Source of the DNA: an uncultured SAR86 cluster bacterium
Lineage (GTDB): Bacteria; Pseudomonadota; Gammaproteobacteria; Magnimaribacterales; D2472
Length of the DNA: 64,000 bases
Assembly: GCA_902586925.1 (NCBI GenBank)
Contig: CACIJE010000002.1
Location: 62,001-126,000 of the forward strand
Direction of reading: 5' to 3'
The translations under genes were made by a program, and so were the position numbers. The notes below the pieces were generated by a model, which saw only the letters and a program-made list of their open reading frames with translations, had not been told where the DNA came from and searched no databases. Shown here one piece after another: positions 45,719 to 54,815 of this stretch. Numbering within the stretch: position 1 is the stretch's first letter; each line of letters starts with the position of its first letter.

Positions 45719-46669
45719 TTATTTAACTGATGCTAAATGAACTAACAGGTTTTCTTTAAATTTTTCAAATACTGGTGGTTCTATCAAATGTCTCATTTCT
45801 GGTAAAACTATGAGTTTGCTATTTTTGATCAACTTATTTGACTTATAAGCATTTTTTACTTTAATTAAAGGATCTCCTTCGCCATGAATTATTAAAGTTG
45901 GTGCTTTTATAGACGAGACTTTATCTAATCTGTTTTTTGATCCAAGAATGGCGGTAAGTTGTCTGCTAAATCCTGTATCATCTTTTCCGCCTCTATCAAT
46001 TGCAGCAGATATATTTTCATAGAATTCTTCTGTATCAAGATTAATTCCTTGATAACCAATTTCTTTAAAAAGTCTTTTAGTTCTATTAACTTTTTCATCA
46101 ATTGTTGAATTTGGATTCTTTGTTCTCTCCATTAGTAATTTACGAACATTTCTTGTAGGTCCATTTAAAGGCGATGGAGTAGATGCAGTTGAGGCAATCA
46201 AGGTAAAAGTTTTGGTTCTTAAAGGATAATTTGCCGCAATAATTTGGGCGATCATACCTCCCATTGAAATACCTAGTATATGAGCCTTACTTATTTTTAA
46301 CTCATCAAGAACTGAGATGGCATCATCAGCCATATCGTCAATTGTATACTCTGATTTAATTGGAAGTCTTAAATAGTATTTCACATATGATTTAATAATT
46401 GTATTAGATCTTTTTTTATCATTAAATGAATCACTTTCTATTCTTGAAGAAAGACCAGTATCTCTGTTATCAAAAACAATAGGTCTAAAATTATTTTCTA
46501 ATAAAAATTCAATTAAATGTTGAGGCCAATTAATTAATTGTCCTCCAAGCCCTTGAACCAATAGAATTGGTTCAGCATTTATTGGTCCATAATCACGATA
46601 ATAAATTTCTACATCTTTGTTGGATGTCTTTCCTTCATTAAATGAAAATAAAGTCGAGTTTGTAAACAT
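45719..46669 (-). CDS. Alpha/beta hydrolase
   Basis: 316-residue hydrolase. LVQGLGGQL forms the oxyanion loop, LGISMGGMIAQ the nucleophile elbow (Ser), HGEGDPLIKV holds the acid and EMRHLIEPP the His. The pattern is that of esterases or lactonases similar to EstB-type proteins. It lies six nt before the symporter gene and so may hydrolyse the compound imported, but that is inferred. No signal peptide. Confidence 0.8.
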   Translation of the reverse strand: MFTNSTLFSFNEGKTSNKDVEIYYRDYGPINAEPILLVQGLGGQLINWPQHLIEFLLENNFRPIVFDNRDTGLSSRIESDSFNDKKRSNTIIKSYVKYYLRLPIKSEYTIDDMADDAISVLDELKISKAHILGISMGGMIAQIIAANYPLRTKTFTLIASTASTPSPLNGPTRNVRKLLMERTKNPNSTIDEKVNRTKRLFKEIGYQGINLDTEEFYENISAAIDRGGKDDTGFSRQLTAILGSKNRLDKVSSIKAPTLIIHGEGDPLIKVKNAYKSNKLIKNSKLIVLPEMRHLIEPPVFEKFKENLLVHLASVK

Positions 46670-46687
46670 AATTATTAATGCTATAGA

Positions 46688-47776
46688 CTATATGAATGAA
46701 GAGATTCTATCTTTAATGTTTTGCCTTAATGTTCCCCAAAAAAGCATAATATCAAAAGAGTGCAAATCACCATTAAAAAATTTCATTTTTTTAATGTTAT
46801 CAATTAAAGGTCCTTCGGTCTCTAATAGCCCTGTTTTATTATTTAATAAAGCACTAAAACCTTGAATTCTCATTAATCCAATAGATTTTTTTGACCCAGT
46901 ATGTTCAGGCCGAAATCGATCTAAAAAATCATAATTTTGTGCTTTGTTGATTATAGACCTATTATTTGAATCTGTATGCCATGTAAAGTCATTTTTCCAT
47001 GAAAATGGATTTGTTGAGATAGTTTTTTGATTCATCATTTCAAATGACCACCCAGAGGGTTTCCAAAATAATGATTTTTCACGATTTCTTTTAAAATTTT
47101 TAACGACAGTTGACCATGAAATAATACAGTTTGTATCTTTATAGCTGGAAGATTGGTTAATATTTATAAAAACTTCATTAAAATATTTTTCTGGGATCAT
47201 ATATCCGATTAAATAAGCACATATAAATCTTTTATGAATATTTTTATTACATACTCTCCGGTTTATTAATCTATGAGCAAGAAGTGCCCCTTGACTATGA
47301 CCAGCAATAATAAAAGGCCTATCGTCATTAAAATTTTCGATAAAATAATCAAATGAGCTTTCTACATCTTCATATGCCAAATTTAGTGCTTTTTTGCCAT
47401 TATCTTGATCAAAAAATGAATAATAAGTGGCCTGTCTATATTCTGGCGCATAAATATTACAAGATTCATTAAAAGCAGAAGCCTGATTACCAAGCATGAT
47501 TTCTGTTCTCTCAAAAGTTGATTTATTTTTATTCATATCAGAATTCCAATTTTTTTCAAAACAACCTGTAGGATGAATGTAAAAAACATCAACTTGGTTA
47601 TGTTTATTAACGATGAAAGATGAATCAGGAATGTAAAATTGTTGTCCATTAATATCTGGGGTAGCTGCCCAATTATCAGCATTTGAGTAATCAGGTTTAG
47701 GAGGATTATTTAACTCATCAAATGATGTGTTTGGTTTAATAAGTTCAAGAAACTCAGAAAACCTGTTATTAGACAT
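46688..47776 (-). CDS. DUF3089 lipase-like protein
   Basis: 362-residue alpha/beta-hydrolase-like protein of the DUF3089 family. VDVFYIHPTG near the N terminus, NIYAPEYRQATYYSF and the nucleophile elbow GHSQGALLAHRL are diagnostic. A C-terminal HSFDIMLFW supplies the His. It has no obvious signal peptide. It directly follows the HD-domain gene with no gap. Lipase or esterase activity is predicted by fold only. Confidence 0.78.
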   Translation of the reverse strand: MSNNRFSEFLELIKPNTSFDELNNPPKPDYSNADNWAATPDINGQQFYIPDSSFIVNKHNQVDVFYIHPTGCFEKNWNSDMNKNKSTFERTEIMLGNQASAFNESCNIYAPEYRQATYYSFFDQDNGKKALNLAYEDVESSFDYFIENFNDDRPFIIAGHSQGALLAHRLINRRVCNKNIHKRFICAYLIGYMIPEKYFNEVFININQSSSYKDTNCIISWSTVVKNFKRNREKSLFWKPSGWSFEMMNQKTISTNPFSWKNDFTWHTDSNNRSIINKAQNYDFLDRFRPEHTGSKKSIGLMRIQGFSALLNNKTGLLETEGPLIDNIKKMKFFNGDLHSFDIMLFWGTLRQNIKDRISSFI

Positions 47777-48349
47777 TTATGAATTTAAATAAATAGATTT
47801 TTTTGGTTTTCTAAATAATTCTTTGACCATTGGAACAAAAAATTCTAAATCTAGGGACTCGTAATCTGGATCAAAGCTATTTTGATCATACTTCTCGCAA
47901 AATTCTTTACAGCTTTCATAGTAAGGATTATCAATAAATTGTTCTCTCATATTTTTATCAAGTCCTAAAAATTCAAAGAAGTAGTAGCCCTGAAAAATGC
48001 CATGATGTTTTACAATCCAGAAGTTTTCTTCAGATACAAAAGGTTCAAGAATAGTCGCTGCAAATTCAGCATGATTTGCAGGTGCCAAATTATCACCAAT
48101 ATCATGTATAAGTGCACAAACAACATATTCATTATCTTTACCATCTCTATAGGCTCTAGTTGCTGTTTGAAGAGAATGTGTCAATCTATCAACCTGAAAA
48201 CCACCATAGTCATCTTTTAGCTCTAAAAGATGATTTAAGACCTTATCAGCTAAATGAACATAATCTTTAGCATTGCTTGCAGCAATAATTGAGTAATCCT
48301 CAGCATCACCATTTTTCATTTCAGTAAATTTAGCTCTTTGTTCAACCAT
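47777..48349 (-). CDS. HD-domain metalloenzyme, PhnZ/MIOX-like pattern
   Basis: 190-residue helical protein with an HD metal site. His58 (THSLQTA), His82-Asp83 (LIHDIGDN), His93, His115-His116 (VKHHGIFQ) and Asp155 (KYDQNSFDPDY) are the candidate ligands. The 24-residue step from His58 to His82/Asp83 resembles that in PhnZ and myo-inositol oxygenase, the mixed-valent diiron oxygenases, as well as ordinary HD phosphohydrolases. It overlaps nothing but abuts the DUF3089 gene. Either an oxygenase or a phosphohydrolase is possible; the sequence cannot decide. Confidence 0.65.
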   Translation of the reverse strand: MVEQRAKFTEMKNGDAEDYSIIAASNAKDYVHLADKVLNHLLELKDDYGGFQVDRLTHSLQTATRAYRDGKDNEYVVCALIHDIGDNLAPANHAEFAATILEPFVSEENFWIVKHHGIFQGYYFFEFLGLDKNMREQFIDNPYYESCKEFCEKYDQNSFDPDYESLDLEFFVPMVKELFRKPKKSIYLNS

Positions 48350-48370
48350 ATAAAAATTATATATTAAAAG

Positions 48371-48781
48371 TTATAAAACTATAATTTTATTCGTTGCTGT
48401 TGCTATAGCAATAAGCTGCTTATTTTGATAAATTTCGCCAGATGTGAAAACTACTGATTTACCTTTTCTTTTAATTTTTCCTTTTGCTATAACTAAAACA
48501 TCAGGGGCACATGGTTTTAAAAATTTAACATCGAGATCTAAGGTGAGAGGAATTTCTTTTCCCTTAGATAAATAGATTAGAAACTGTGACATTGCTGAAT
48601 CCACCATACCAGAAACAAATCCACCCTGAACCACCGTACCATTTGAGTGAGTAAGATTTTTAGATGGCAAATATTCAACAACCCATTCGTCAGATACTTC
48701 GTCATGATAACAGTCTTGATATCCAAGTATTGATAAAAAATCTGGAACTTCTTTAAATATTTCTGAAAGATAATTACTCAT
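48371..48781 (-). CDS. PaaI-type hotdog thioesterase
   Basis: 136-residue hotdog-fold protein. NGTVVQGGFVSGMVDSAMSQ is the catalytic helix region of PaaI-like thioesterases, where Asp of GMVDSA would be the acidic residue; LDLDVKFLKPC and FTSGEIYQNKQLIAIA form the later strands. It probably hydrolyses a CoA thioester. The ATG lies only 11 nt after the 3' end of tRNA-Ser and shows no Shine-Dalgarno, so the mRNA probably arises by cutting from a tRNA-containing transcript. Confidence 0.8.
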   Translation of the reverse strand: MSNYLSEIFKEVPDFLSILGYQDCYHDEVSDEWVVEYLPSKNLTHSNGTVVQGGFVSGMVDSAMSQFLIYLSKGKEIPLTLDLDVKFLKPCAPDVLVIAKGKIKRKGKSVVFTSGEIYQNKQLIAIATATNKIIVL

Positions 48782-48792
48782 AATAAACTATA

Positions 48793-48884
48793 TGGCGGAG
48801 GGAGTGGGATTCGAACCCACGGTGCCGATGAAGGCACGACGGTTTTCAAGACCGCTACAATAAACCAGACTCTGCCATCCCTCC
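48793..48884 (-). tRNA. tRNA-Ser (anticodon UGA)
   Basis: On the minus strand, GGAGGGA at the 5' end pairs with TCCCTCC, followed by discriminator G and an encoded CCA. The anticodon stem-loop reads CGGTCTTGAAAACCG with TGA as anticodon. A long variable arm (GTGCC...GGCAC) and the GGTTCGAATCC T-arm confirm a class II serine tRNA. Total 92 nt. It reads UCN codons. It is followed after 11 nt by the thioesterase gene. Confidence 0.97.
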
Positions 48885-48949
48885 TCTGGTAAAGCGCCAT
48901 TTTAAAGAGTTTTAAAAAGTTATCAATGTGAAGGTAACTTCTATAACCT

Positions 48950-50065
48950 TTAAATTACTTCTGCAAGAGAGTTTAAACAGTACTCGATATTCTTTTTATT
49001 AGAGGATTGCCCCATTAGTCCAATTCTCCATACTTTTCCTGCAAGAACTCCAAGACCAGCCCCAATTTCAAGATTAAATTCATTTAAAAGTTTTTGTCTC
49101 GATTCTAAATCATTTACACCTTCTGGAATATAAATCGCGTTTAACTGAGGTAATCGATCCTCTTCTTTTACTAAAAATTCTATATTCAATTTTTCAAGAC
49201 CTTCTCGAAGTTGAAGATGATTTTGTCTGTGTCTTTTCCATGAATTTTCTAGACCTTCTTCACATAACATCACCAAAGCTTCGTGCAATCCATACAATGC
49301 ATTTATAGGTGCAGTGTGATGGTAAGATCGACCTCCTTCACCTTCCCAATATGACATGATTAAATTTAAGTCAAGAAACCAACTCTTCACTTTTGATTTT
49401 CTATTTTTAATCTTCTCCTTTGCAGCATTGCTAAAACTAATTGGTGATAAACCAGGAGACGCAGATAAGCATTTTTGTGTTCCAGAATAAATTGCATCGA
49501 TTCCCCATTCATCTACTTTTAAAGGAACTCCAACCAAACCTGTTACAGTGTCTACAATTGATAAACATCCATGATCATGTGCTAATTTAGATATAGATTC
49601 TGGATCTGTAAGAGCTCCTGTAGAAGTTTCAGCATGAACTGAAGCAACAATTTTTGCATCTTTATGTTCATTTAAGGCTGATTCAATCTTATTTAAATCT
49701 ACTTTTGTTCCCCATTCATCATCAATAACTATTGGTATTCCACCAAATCGCTCCACATTCTCTTTCATTCTTTCACCAAAAAAACCATTTTTAGCAATAA
49801 TTACCTTATCATTAGGTTCAACAAGGTTTGCAAAGCAACACTCCATTCCGGCCATCCCAGGAGCTGAAACAGCAAAAGTTAGTTCATTCTGAGTCTGAAA
49901 TGCATATTGAAGTAGCTGCTTTGTTTCGTCCATCATTTTTATAAAAACAGGATCAAGATGACCAATAGTTGGTCTAGCCATCGCATCAAGAACTCTTTCG
50001 CAAACGTCAGAAGGACCAGGGCCCATTAAAATCCTGTTTGGTGGTATAAATGAATTTGCTTCCAT
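48950..50065 (-). CDS. Class V aminotransferase (alanine/serine-glyoxylate type)
   Basis: PLP aminotransferase of 371 residues. It begins with MGPGPSDVCERVLDAMARPTIGH-type sequence (GPGPSDV and PTIGHLDP), typical of alanine-glyoxylate and serine-glyoxylate aminotransferases. HAETSTGAL and SIVDTVTGLVG bind PLP and the PLP lysine is in YSGTQKCLSASPG. It would take amino groups from alanine or serine to glyoxylate or pyruvate. The start follows 31 nt after the gamma-glutamyltransferase stop on the complement side; both genes read leftward. Confidence 0.88.
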   Translation of the reverse strand: MEANSFIPPNRILMGPGPSDVCERVLDAMARPTIGHLDPVFIKMMDETKQLLQYAFQTQNELTFAVSAPGMAGMECCFANLVEPNDKVIIAKNGFFGERMKENVERFGGIPIVIDDEWGTKVDLNKIESALNEHKDAKIVASVHAETSTGALTDPESISKLAHDHGCLSIVDTVTGLVGVPLKVDEWGIDAIYSGTQKCLSASPGLSPISFSNAAKEKIKNRKSKVKSWFLDLNLIMSYWEGEGGRSYHHTAPINALYGLHEALVMLCEEGLENSWKRHRQNHLQLREGLEKLNIEFLVKEEDRLPQLNAIYIPEGVNDLESRQKLLNEFNLEIGAGLGVLAGKVWRIGLMGQSSNKKNIEYCLNSLAEVI

Positions 50066-50096
50066 GACGATATGATACTAGATAAATATGTATTAA

Positions 50097-51794
50097 TTAA
50101 TACCCTGATGCATGTCCATCCTTTCTACTTTCTGAAGCTCCATACAATACACCATCTTTATTCATTATTGCTTGATAGCCACCAAATGCTCCTTTCATAT
50201 AATTGTCCTCATTTTTATTGACAACTTTATGCCCAATGTTCTTAATTTTAGCTATTTCATTTAGATCAAAACCATTTTCAAAAATTATGTATCCTCCATC
50301 AGTCATCTTCTCACCAGTCGGCTGAGATGATCCAACGTGTCTAAATCTTGGTGCATCACCAGCTTCTTGTAAATTCATATCAAAATCTATCAAATTTATT
50401 ACTATTTGCGCATGACCTAATGGCTGCATTGCTCCTCCCATAACACCAAAACTTACAAATGGATTACCGTTTTTTGTTATAAAAGCTGGAATAATTGTAT
50501 GGAAGGGTCTTTTTCCTCCTATTAAAGAATTGTTATGAGTTGGATCAAGATTAAACATCTCGCCTCTGTCTTGTAACATAAAACCAGAATTATTAGGAAT
50601 TACTCCTGATCCCATACCCCTGTAGTTACTTTGAATTAATGAAACCATGTTCCCAAACTTATCTGCAACAGTTAAATAAATTGTATCTCCCTCTTCAAGG
50701 ATGTTTGAATCAACTGATGTTAGGACTCTATCAAAACTGATTAGTTTATTTCTCTTCTCCGAATACTTTTTTGAAATCAAATAATCTACTGGCACTTTAG
50801 CAAAATTCATATCTGCATAATATTTAGCTCTGTCCTCAAATGCTAATTTTTTAGCCTCGGTAAAAAGATGGATATATTCAGCGCTATAAAAACCTAATTT
50901 TTTAATATCATAATTTTCTAATATATTTAATATTTGTAATGCAGCAATTCCCTGTCCATTAGGCGGAAGTTCCCAAATATCATATCCTCTATAATTCGTA
51001 GAAACAGGATCTATCCATTCGGGTTTGAATTCAGAAAGATCACTCAAAGTGAAATATCCACCTTGCGAATTAATTGACTCTACTATATTTTTTGCAATAC
51101 TGCCTTTATAAAAATCTGTACCGTAAGATTTTGCTATAAGCCTGTAATCATTTGCTAATAATTTATTTTTAAAAATTTCTCCTTTTAATGGAGTTTTACC
51201 ATTAGGCATCCAAATCTTCTTAAAATTAGGATAATCTTTAAATACTTCTGAAGATCTATTTAAATAGTATGCTATTAACTCAGTAACTGGGAATCCATTT
51301 TCAGCATAATTAATTGCATCATTAAATAACAATTCAAAATTTAAGCTTCCAAATTTTGAATGAAGAGCCTTCCATCCTGCCACAGCTCCTGGAACAGTAA
51401 CAGGTAATGGTCCATAAGGAGGTATTATAGTAATCCCTTTCGCTTTTAACTTATCTATAGAAATATTCTTTGGTGCAGGGCCAGATGAGTTTAAACCGTG
51501 TAGTTTTTTATCATCTGCACTCCAAACAATTGCAAATAAATCTCCTCCAATTCCACACCCAGTTGGTTCAACAAGTCCTAAAACGGCATTTGCTGCAATT
51601 GCAGCATCAATGGCATTTCCACCAGCTTTGAGAATTGAAATAGCAGTTTGTGTAGCAAGTGGATGACTTGTTGCTGCCATTCCATTGGTGGCAATTACTT
51701 CTGATCTGCTAGCAAATTCAAGACCAGTTATTCTGTCATATCCATTTGTAAAATTTGATATTATTAATATGATTGCAATATATAAGAATTTCAT
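50097..51794 (-). CDS. ggt: Secreted gamma-glutamyltransferase family protein
   Basis: Ntn-hydrolase proenzyme that cleaves gamma-glutamyl bonds such as those of glutathione. A signal peptide covers about residues 1-18. The N-terminal ATSHPLATQTAISILKAGGNAIDAAIA is split here as ATSHPLATQ and GGNAIDAAIA. The autocleavage site is GDTIYLTVAD with Thr371 as nucleophile; E. coli Ggt has TTHxS at this place, and the TIYLT variant occurs in the GGT-like branch. GSGVIPNNSGFMLQDRGEMF and GVMGGAMQPLGHAQ are conserved. It is periplasmic and may recover cysteine and glutamate from glutathione or peptides. Confidence 0.88.
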   Translation of the reverse strand: MKFLYIAIILIISNFTNGYDRITGLEFASRSEVIATNGMAATSHPLATQTAISILKAGGNAIDAAIAANAVLGLVEPTGCGIGGDLFAIVWSADDKKLHGLNSSGPAPKNISIDKLKAKGITIIPPYGPLPVTVPGAVAGWKALHSKFGSLNFELLFNDAINYAENGFPVTELIAYYLNRSSEVFKDYPNFKKIWMPNGKTPLKGEIFKNKLLANDYRLIAKSYGTDFYKGSIAKNIVESINSQGGYFTLSDLSEFKPEWIDPVSTNYRGYDIWELPPNGQGIAALQILNILENYDIKKLGFYSAEYIHLFTEAKKLAFEDRAKYYADMNFAKVPVDYLISKKYSEKRNKLISFDRVLTSVDSNILEEGDTIYLTVADKFGNMVSLIQSNYRGMGSGVIPNNSGFMLQDRGEMFNLDPTHNNSLIGGKRPFHTIIPAFITKNGNPFVSFGVMGGAMQPLGHAQIVINLIDFDMNLQEAGDAPRFRHVGSSQPTGEKMTDGGYIIFENGFDLNEIAKIKNIGHKVVNKNEDNYMKGAFGGYQAIMNKDGVLYGASESRKDGHASGY

Positions 51795-51818
51795 TATTGA
51801 TTAATATATACTCATGTC

Positions 51819-52151
51819 ATGAAGATGTTAATAGGTATTTTTATTATGTCCTTCAGCTTTAATCTTTCAGCTGAATTTGATAATAAATGTTCAGTACTTA
51901 TTACCTTAAGATTTCAAAATAATAGTGATGCATATCAAGAGGCAATAGATAAGATTAATCAGTGTAATAAATATGATATTTTATCTGTGACAAGTTTTTT
52001 AGAACTTTCAATAAGCAAAGTTTATATTACAGATATCATCCAAACATATTGTATGTTTAATCACGAAATAATTACATTATTGGATAATAAAACATCGAAT
52101 CTCAGCTGTGTTCACAGAGGCAAAGGAAGATTAGAAAGAAAATTTGATTAA
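51819..52151 (+). CDS. Small secreted protein, unknown
   Basis: 110 residues with a signal peptide (1 to about 18, ending LSA before EFDNKC). The mature part has four cysteines (near residues 23, 48, 72 and 93), likely two disulfides. I do not recognise any family. It is divergent from ggt across 24 nt, so the two may share a promoter region. It has no Shine-Dalgarno. The ORF is convincing mainly because of the signal peptide and Cys pattern. Confidence 0.5.
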   Translation: MKMLIGIFIMSFSFNLSAEFDNKCSVLITLRFQNNSDAYQEAIDKINQCNKYDILSVTSFLELSISKVYITDIIQTYCMFNHEIITLLDNKTSNLSCVHRGKGRLERKFD

Positions 52152-52264
52152 AAATTTACGTTTTTGTCACAAAATCTATACAAAGCTTTTCAAAAAATTA
52201 ATACAAATGTATATAAAGTTTGTTTAAATAAAATCTTTATAATATGTATTTAATACTTAAAACA

Positions 52265-52301
52265 AAGGCATAGCTACTTTATCCCCTAGTTGCTATGCCT
52301 T
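52265..52301 (-). terminator. Hairpin terminator after the MAPEG gene
   Basis: AAGGCATAGC (52265-52274) pairs exactly with GCTATGCCTT (52292-52301) around a 17-base loop. On the minus strand the stem is followed by TTTGTTTT. It lies ten nt past the MAPEG stop codon. The remaining part of the 159-nt gap (52152-52264) is AT-rich and shows nothing else. Confidence 0.65.
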
Positions 52302-52310
52302 AAACATTTT

Positions 52311-52691
52311 CTATGCAGTAATATTGAGAGCCATCATTACTAAAACGATTATCGAAGGCACCCAAATTAATGGCCTAATAATAGGAAATCTGTATAGATT
52401 AATTATGTGTCCAATCAAATAGACTATTCTTAATCCAAACCATATTTGAGCTAAAGCTAAGTTATCAACCCCTTGAGCAATTGATAGGACTGAGACTGGT
52501 AAAAAAATAAATAGTGATTGTCTTAAGTTATCACCAGCAACGATCATCCTTTTTGATAAATCAGATAATTTTGAAAGGTCTCCATCAGAAATTGTGAATT
52601 GTATAAAAGGAACCTTATGTAAAGAAAACGACATTACAAAAAATAAATGAGCTGTATAAAAAAGTACAACACAAATTAATAAATCAACCAT
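52311..52691 (-). CDS. MAPEG-family membrane protein
   Basis: 126-residue, four-helix membrane protein of the MAPEG superfamily (membrane-associated proteins in eicosanoid and glutathione metabolism). RMIVAGDNLRQSLFIFLPV corresponds to the conserved R-x-x-x-A-x-x-N region, and LAQIWFGLRIVYLIGHIIN to the third helix with its Arg/Tyr. Known members bind glutathione. A strong Shine-Dalgarno (AGGGAGGT) precedes the ATG and a hairpin terminator follows. It is a fifth glutathione-related gene in this window besides the GSTs and Ggt, though not adjacent to the GSTs. Confidence 0.78.
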   Translation of the reverse strand: MVDLLICVVLFYTAHLFFVMSFSLHKVPFIQFTISDGDLSKLSDLSKRMIVAGDNLRQSLFIFLPVSVLSIAQGVDNLALAQIWFGLRIVYLIGHIINLYRFPIIRPLIWVPSIIVLVMMALNITA

Positions 52692-52725
52692 AAATACCTC
52701 CCTATAAGTATTCTTCCATATTAAT

Positions 52726-54729
52726 CTATAAGTTAATTAAAGCAATATCTTCTGGTTTAAGCAATTCCTCATCAAGATTAGATACTAGTTTTTTGAGATT
52801 TTTTGCATACGGTTTCCATCTATCCATACCAGATTTATTTATTGGTTTTCTAACTTGTTCTGAACTTGCAGTTCTAACAGATCTATCAGTTTCATAAAAT
52901 GTTATACATGACTCCTCAAAAGGCAGCCCCAAGAAATCAAGCATTCTTATAACTTGTCCCTCAAGATCATCAATGATATCTTCATTATTAACTCTGAGAA
53001 TTTTATTTGGGATTACTTTATCCCAATGATTCATTAATTTAACGTACATATTGTAATAACTGCCTGCTTCTTCAAGTCCATATGTAAATTCCTGACCTTG
53101 AGCAAACAATTGTTTGAACATACTAAAACAACAATCTAATGGGTATCTTCTGGCATCAATAATTTTTGCGTTTGGAAGAATTAAGTGAATTAAACCAATG
53201 TGACGAAAATTATTTGGCATTTTATCAGTAAATCTTGGTGCTCCTTTTCGATGCATTTGAGTGTCTTCAATAAATATTTTTCCCATATCAATTCTTTTCT
53301 GATTAGAGAGATTTTTCATACTTTTTGGATAATTTCCATCATTTCCGTATTTATAATCTCCTCTTAAACTTTGTGCCATTGATAAAATATTTGGAAGTTC
53401 AAGGGTTCCATCAATTTTAGAATGAGATGCTAAAATTTGTTCTATTAGAGTAGAACCTGCTCTAGGAAGGCCTAAAATAAAAATTGGATCACTTGCATCA
53501 TGCCCTCCAGTACCAAGTTTTTCAAAAAATATCTCATCGCAAGTATCGATTTGAGATTGAAGTTCTTTGTCCATTTTCTCAATAGAATATTTACTTTGAT
53601 TTCTTTTAATTTTATTACCAGCATTGAAATGATAAAAAGCTTCTTCATATTCACCAATAATTTCACATCCTTGAGCTAATGCAAAATGAAAATAAGCTTT
53701 ATCTTTAAGTGTTAAATCAACTCTCTCAAGTTGTTTTCTCATAATGTCTAGCTCATCCACTGAAAACTTATAAGTCTTTAAGTTTGATAATGAAAAAAAT
53801 GCTTCGCCGTGGTCCTGTTTTACTTTATATGCAGATCTATAACTATCAATTGCTTCTTTGGTTTTTCCTAGGGTCTTTTGAGCATGTCCTTTAGAAGTAT
53901 GAATACTAAAATTGAATGGATTTTTCACTAGAATTTTTTCAAATAGTTTTACCGCTTCTTCATGATTGCCATTTTGCATTATTTCACTGGCTTTCTGAGC
54001 TTGATATGAAAGGTTATCAGGATACATTTCACATAATATATTTACCTGTTCTAATGTTTCAGCAAACTTTTGTTTTTTTCTTAGAATCATTGCATATTTC
54101 ATTCTAAGATCACCATTTTTAGGTTTAAACTTGACTGCATTTTTTAATAAAAATTCAGCATCGTCAAAATAGCCAAGCCTATCTGCTATTTGAGATAATA
54201 GAGACATTGCATATGTATGAGTTGGATTTTTCTTTAGGAACTCCCTACATTTTGTTTCAGCAAGTCCTAATCTTCCTTCATTTAAGATTTGACTAATATA
54301 TAGCAGATTTGCAGGTATTGATTTTAATGTTTTAATTTGGTCTAGTGCATGATCTGCAGCAGGCTTGTTTTTAGTCTTAGTAAAATAATTATATAAAGAG
54401 TTCCATGATGATAATAGTGCTGGGTTCAGCTCACACGCTTGTCTATAATAAGTAATTGAAGAATTTTCATTACCAGAATCTCTGTTTAAATGTCCAAGTT
54501 CTTGATAAGCACGTCCCATATCAGGACTTATTGATAGTACAGTCTCAAGGTATTTTTGTGAATCTTTATAATTTTTAAGATATCTGGAACATACTGCTGC
54601 CAAATATAAGCTATCAATATGTTGAGGATCTTTTGATAGATTACCTTCTAATAAACTAAGTGCCTCTACAAACCTGTGGTCCTTAATTGATTGTGAGGCT
54701 CTTGATACGTCTAATTTAGATTGAGTCAT
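52726..54729 (-). CDS. TPR-sulfotransferase (copy 1)
   Basis: 667-residue protein with about ten N-terminal TPR units (residues 1 to about 370) and a C-terminal sulfotransferase domain. The PAPS 5'-phosphosulfate loop is FILGLPRAGSTLIEQIL and the 3'-phosphate site DARRYPLDCCFSMFKQLF. DKMPNNFRHIGLIHLILP and VRTASSEQVRKPI are shared with the second copy at 60858. There is no signal peptide, so it is cytoplasmic. The acceptor may be a protein bound by the TPRs, a sugar or a lipid. It lies 86 nt below a TonB-dependent receptor gene, separated by a terminator hairpin. Confidence 0.85.
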   Translation of the reverse strand: MTQSKLDVSRASQSIKDHRFVEALSLLEGNLSKDPQHIDSLYLAAVCSRYLKNYKDSQKYLETVLSISPDMGRAYQELGHLNRDSGNENSSITYYRQACELNPALLSSWNSLYNYFTKTKNKPAADHALDQIKTLKSIPANLLYISQILNEGRLGLAETKCREFLKKNPTHTYAMSLLSQIADRLGYFDDAEFLLKNAVKFKPKNGDLRMKYAMILRKKQKFAETLEQVNILCEMYPDNLSYQAQKASEIMQNGNHEEAVKLFEKILVKNPFNFSIHTSKGHAQKTLGKTKEAIDSYRSAYKVKQDHGEAFFSLSNLKTYKFSVDELDIMRKQLERVDLTLKDKAYFHFALAQGCEIIGEYEEAFYHFNAGNKIKRNQSKYSIEKMDKELQSQIDTCDEIFFEKLGTGGHDASDPIFILGLPRAGSTLIEQILASHSKIDGTLELPNILSMAQSLRGDYKYGNDGNYPKSMKNLSNQKRIDMGKIFIEDTQMHRKGAPRFTDKMPNNFRHIGLIHLILPNAKIIDARRYPLDCCFSMFKQLFAQGQEFTYGLEEAGSYYNMYVKLMNHWDKVIPNKILRVNNEDIIDDLEGQVIRMLDFLGLPFEESCITFYETDRSVRTASSEQVRKPINKSGMDRWKPYAKNLKKLVSNLDEELLKPEDIALINL

Positions 54730-54771
54730 ACATTGTTATATATTTTAGATTAAAACTTGTTTCAGTACATT

Positions 54772-54796
54772 AAAAAAGGGAGCCAAAGCTCCCTTT
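54772..54796 (-). terminator. Rho-independent terminator after TonB-dependent receptor 1
   Basis: AAAGGGAGC (54775-54783) pairs with GCTCCCTTT (54788-54796) around CAAA. On the minus strand the stem is followed by TTTTTT. It lies 19 nt beyond the receptor stop codon and before the TPR-sulfotransferase start, so the receptor transcript mostly ends here. Confidence 0.88.
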
Positions 54797-54815
54797 ATAA
54801 GTAAAGAATGAAAGA

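Noticed and set aside
48793-48884. tRNA-Ser as an integration site for a mobile element
   Set aside because: There is no integrase, no repeated tRNA 3' end and no island-like content on either side.
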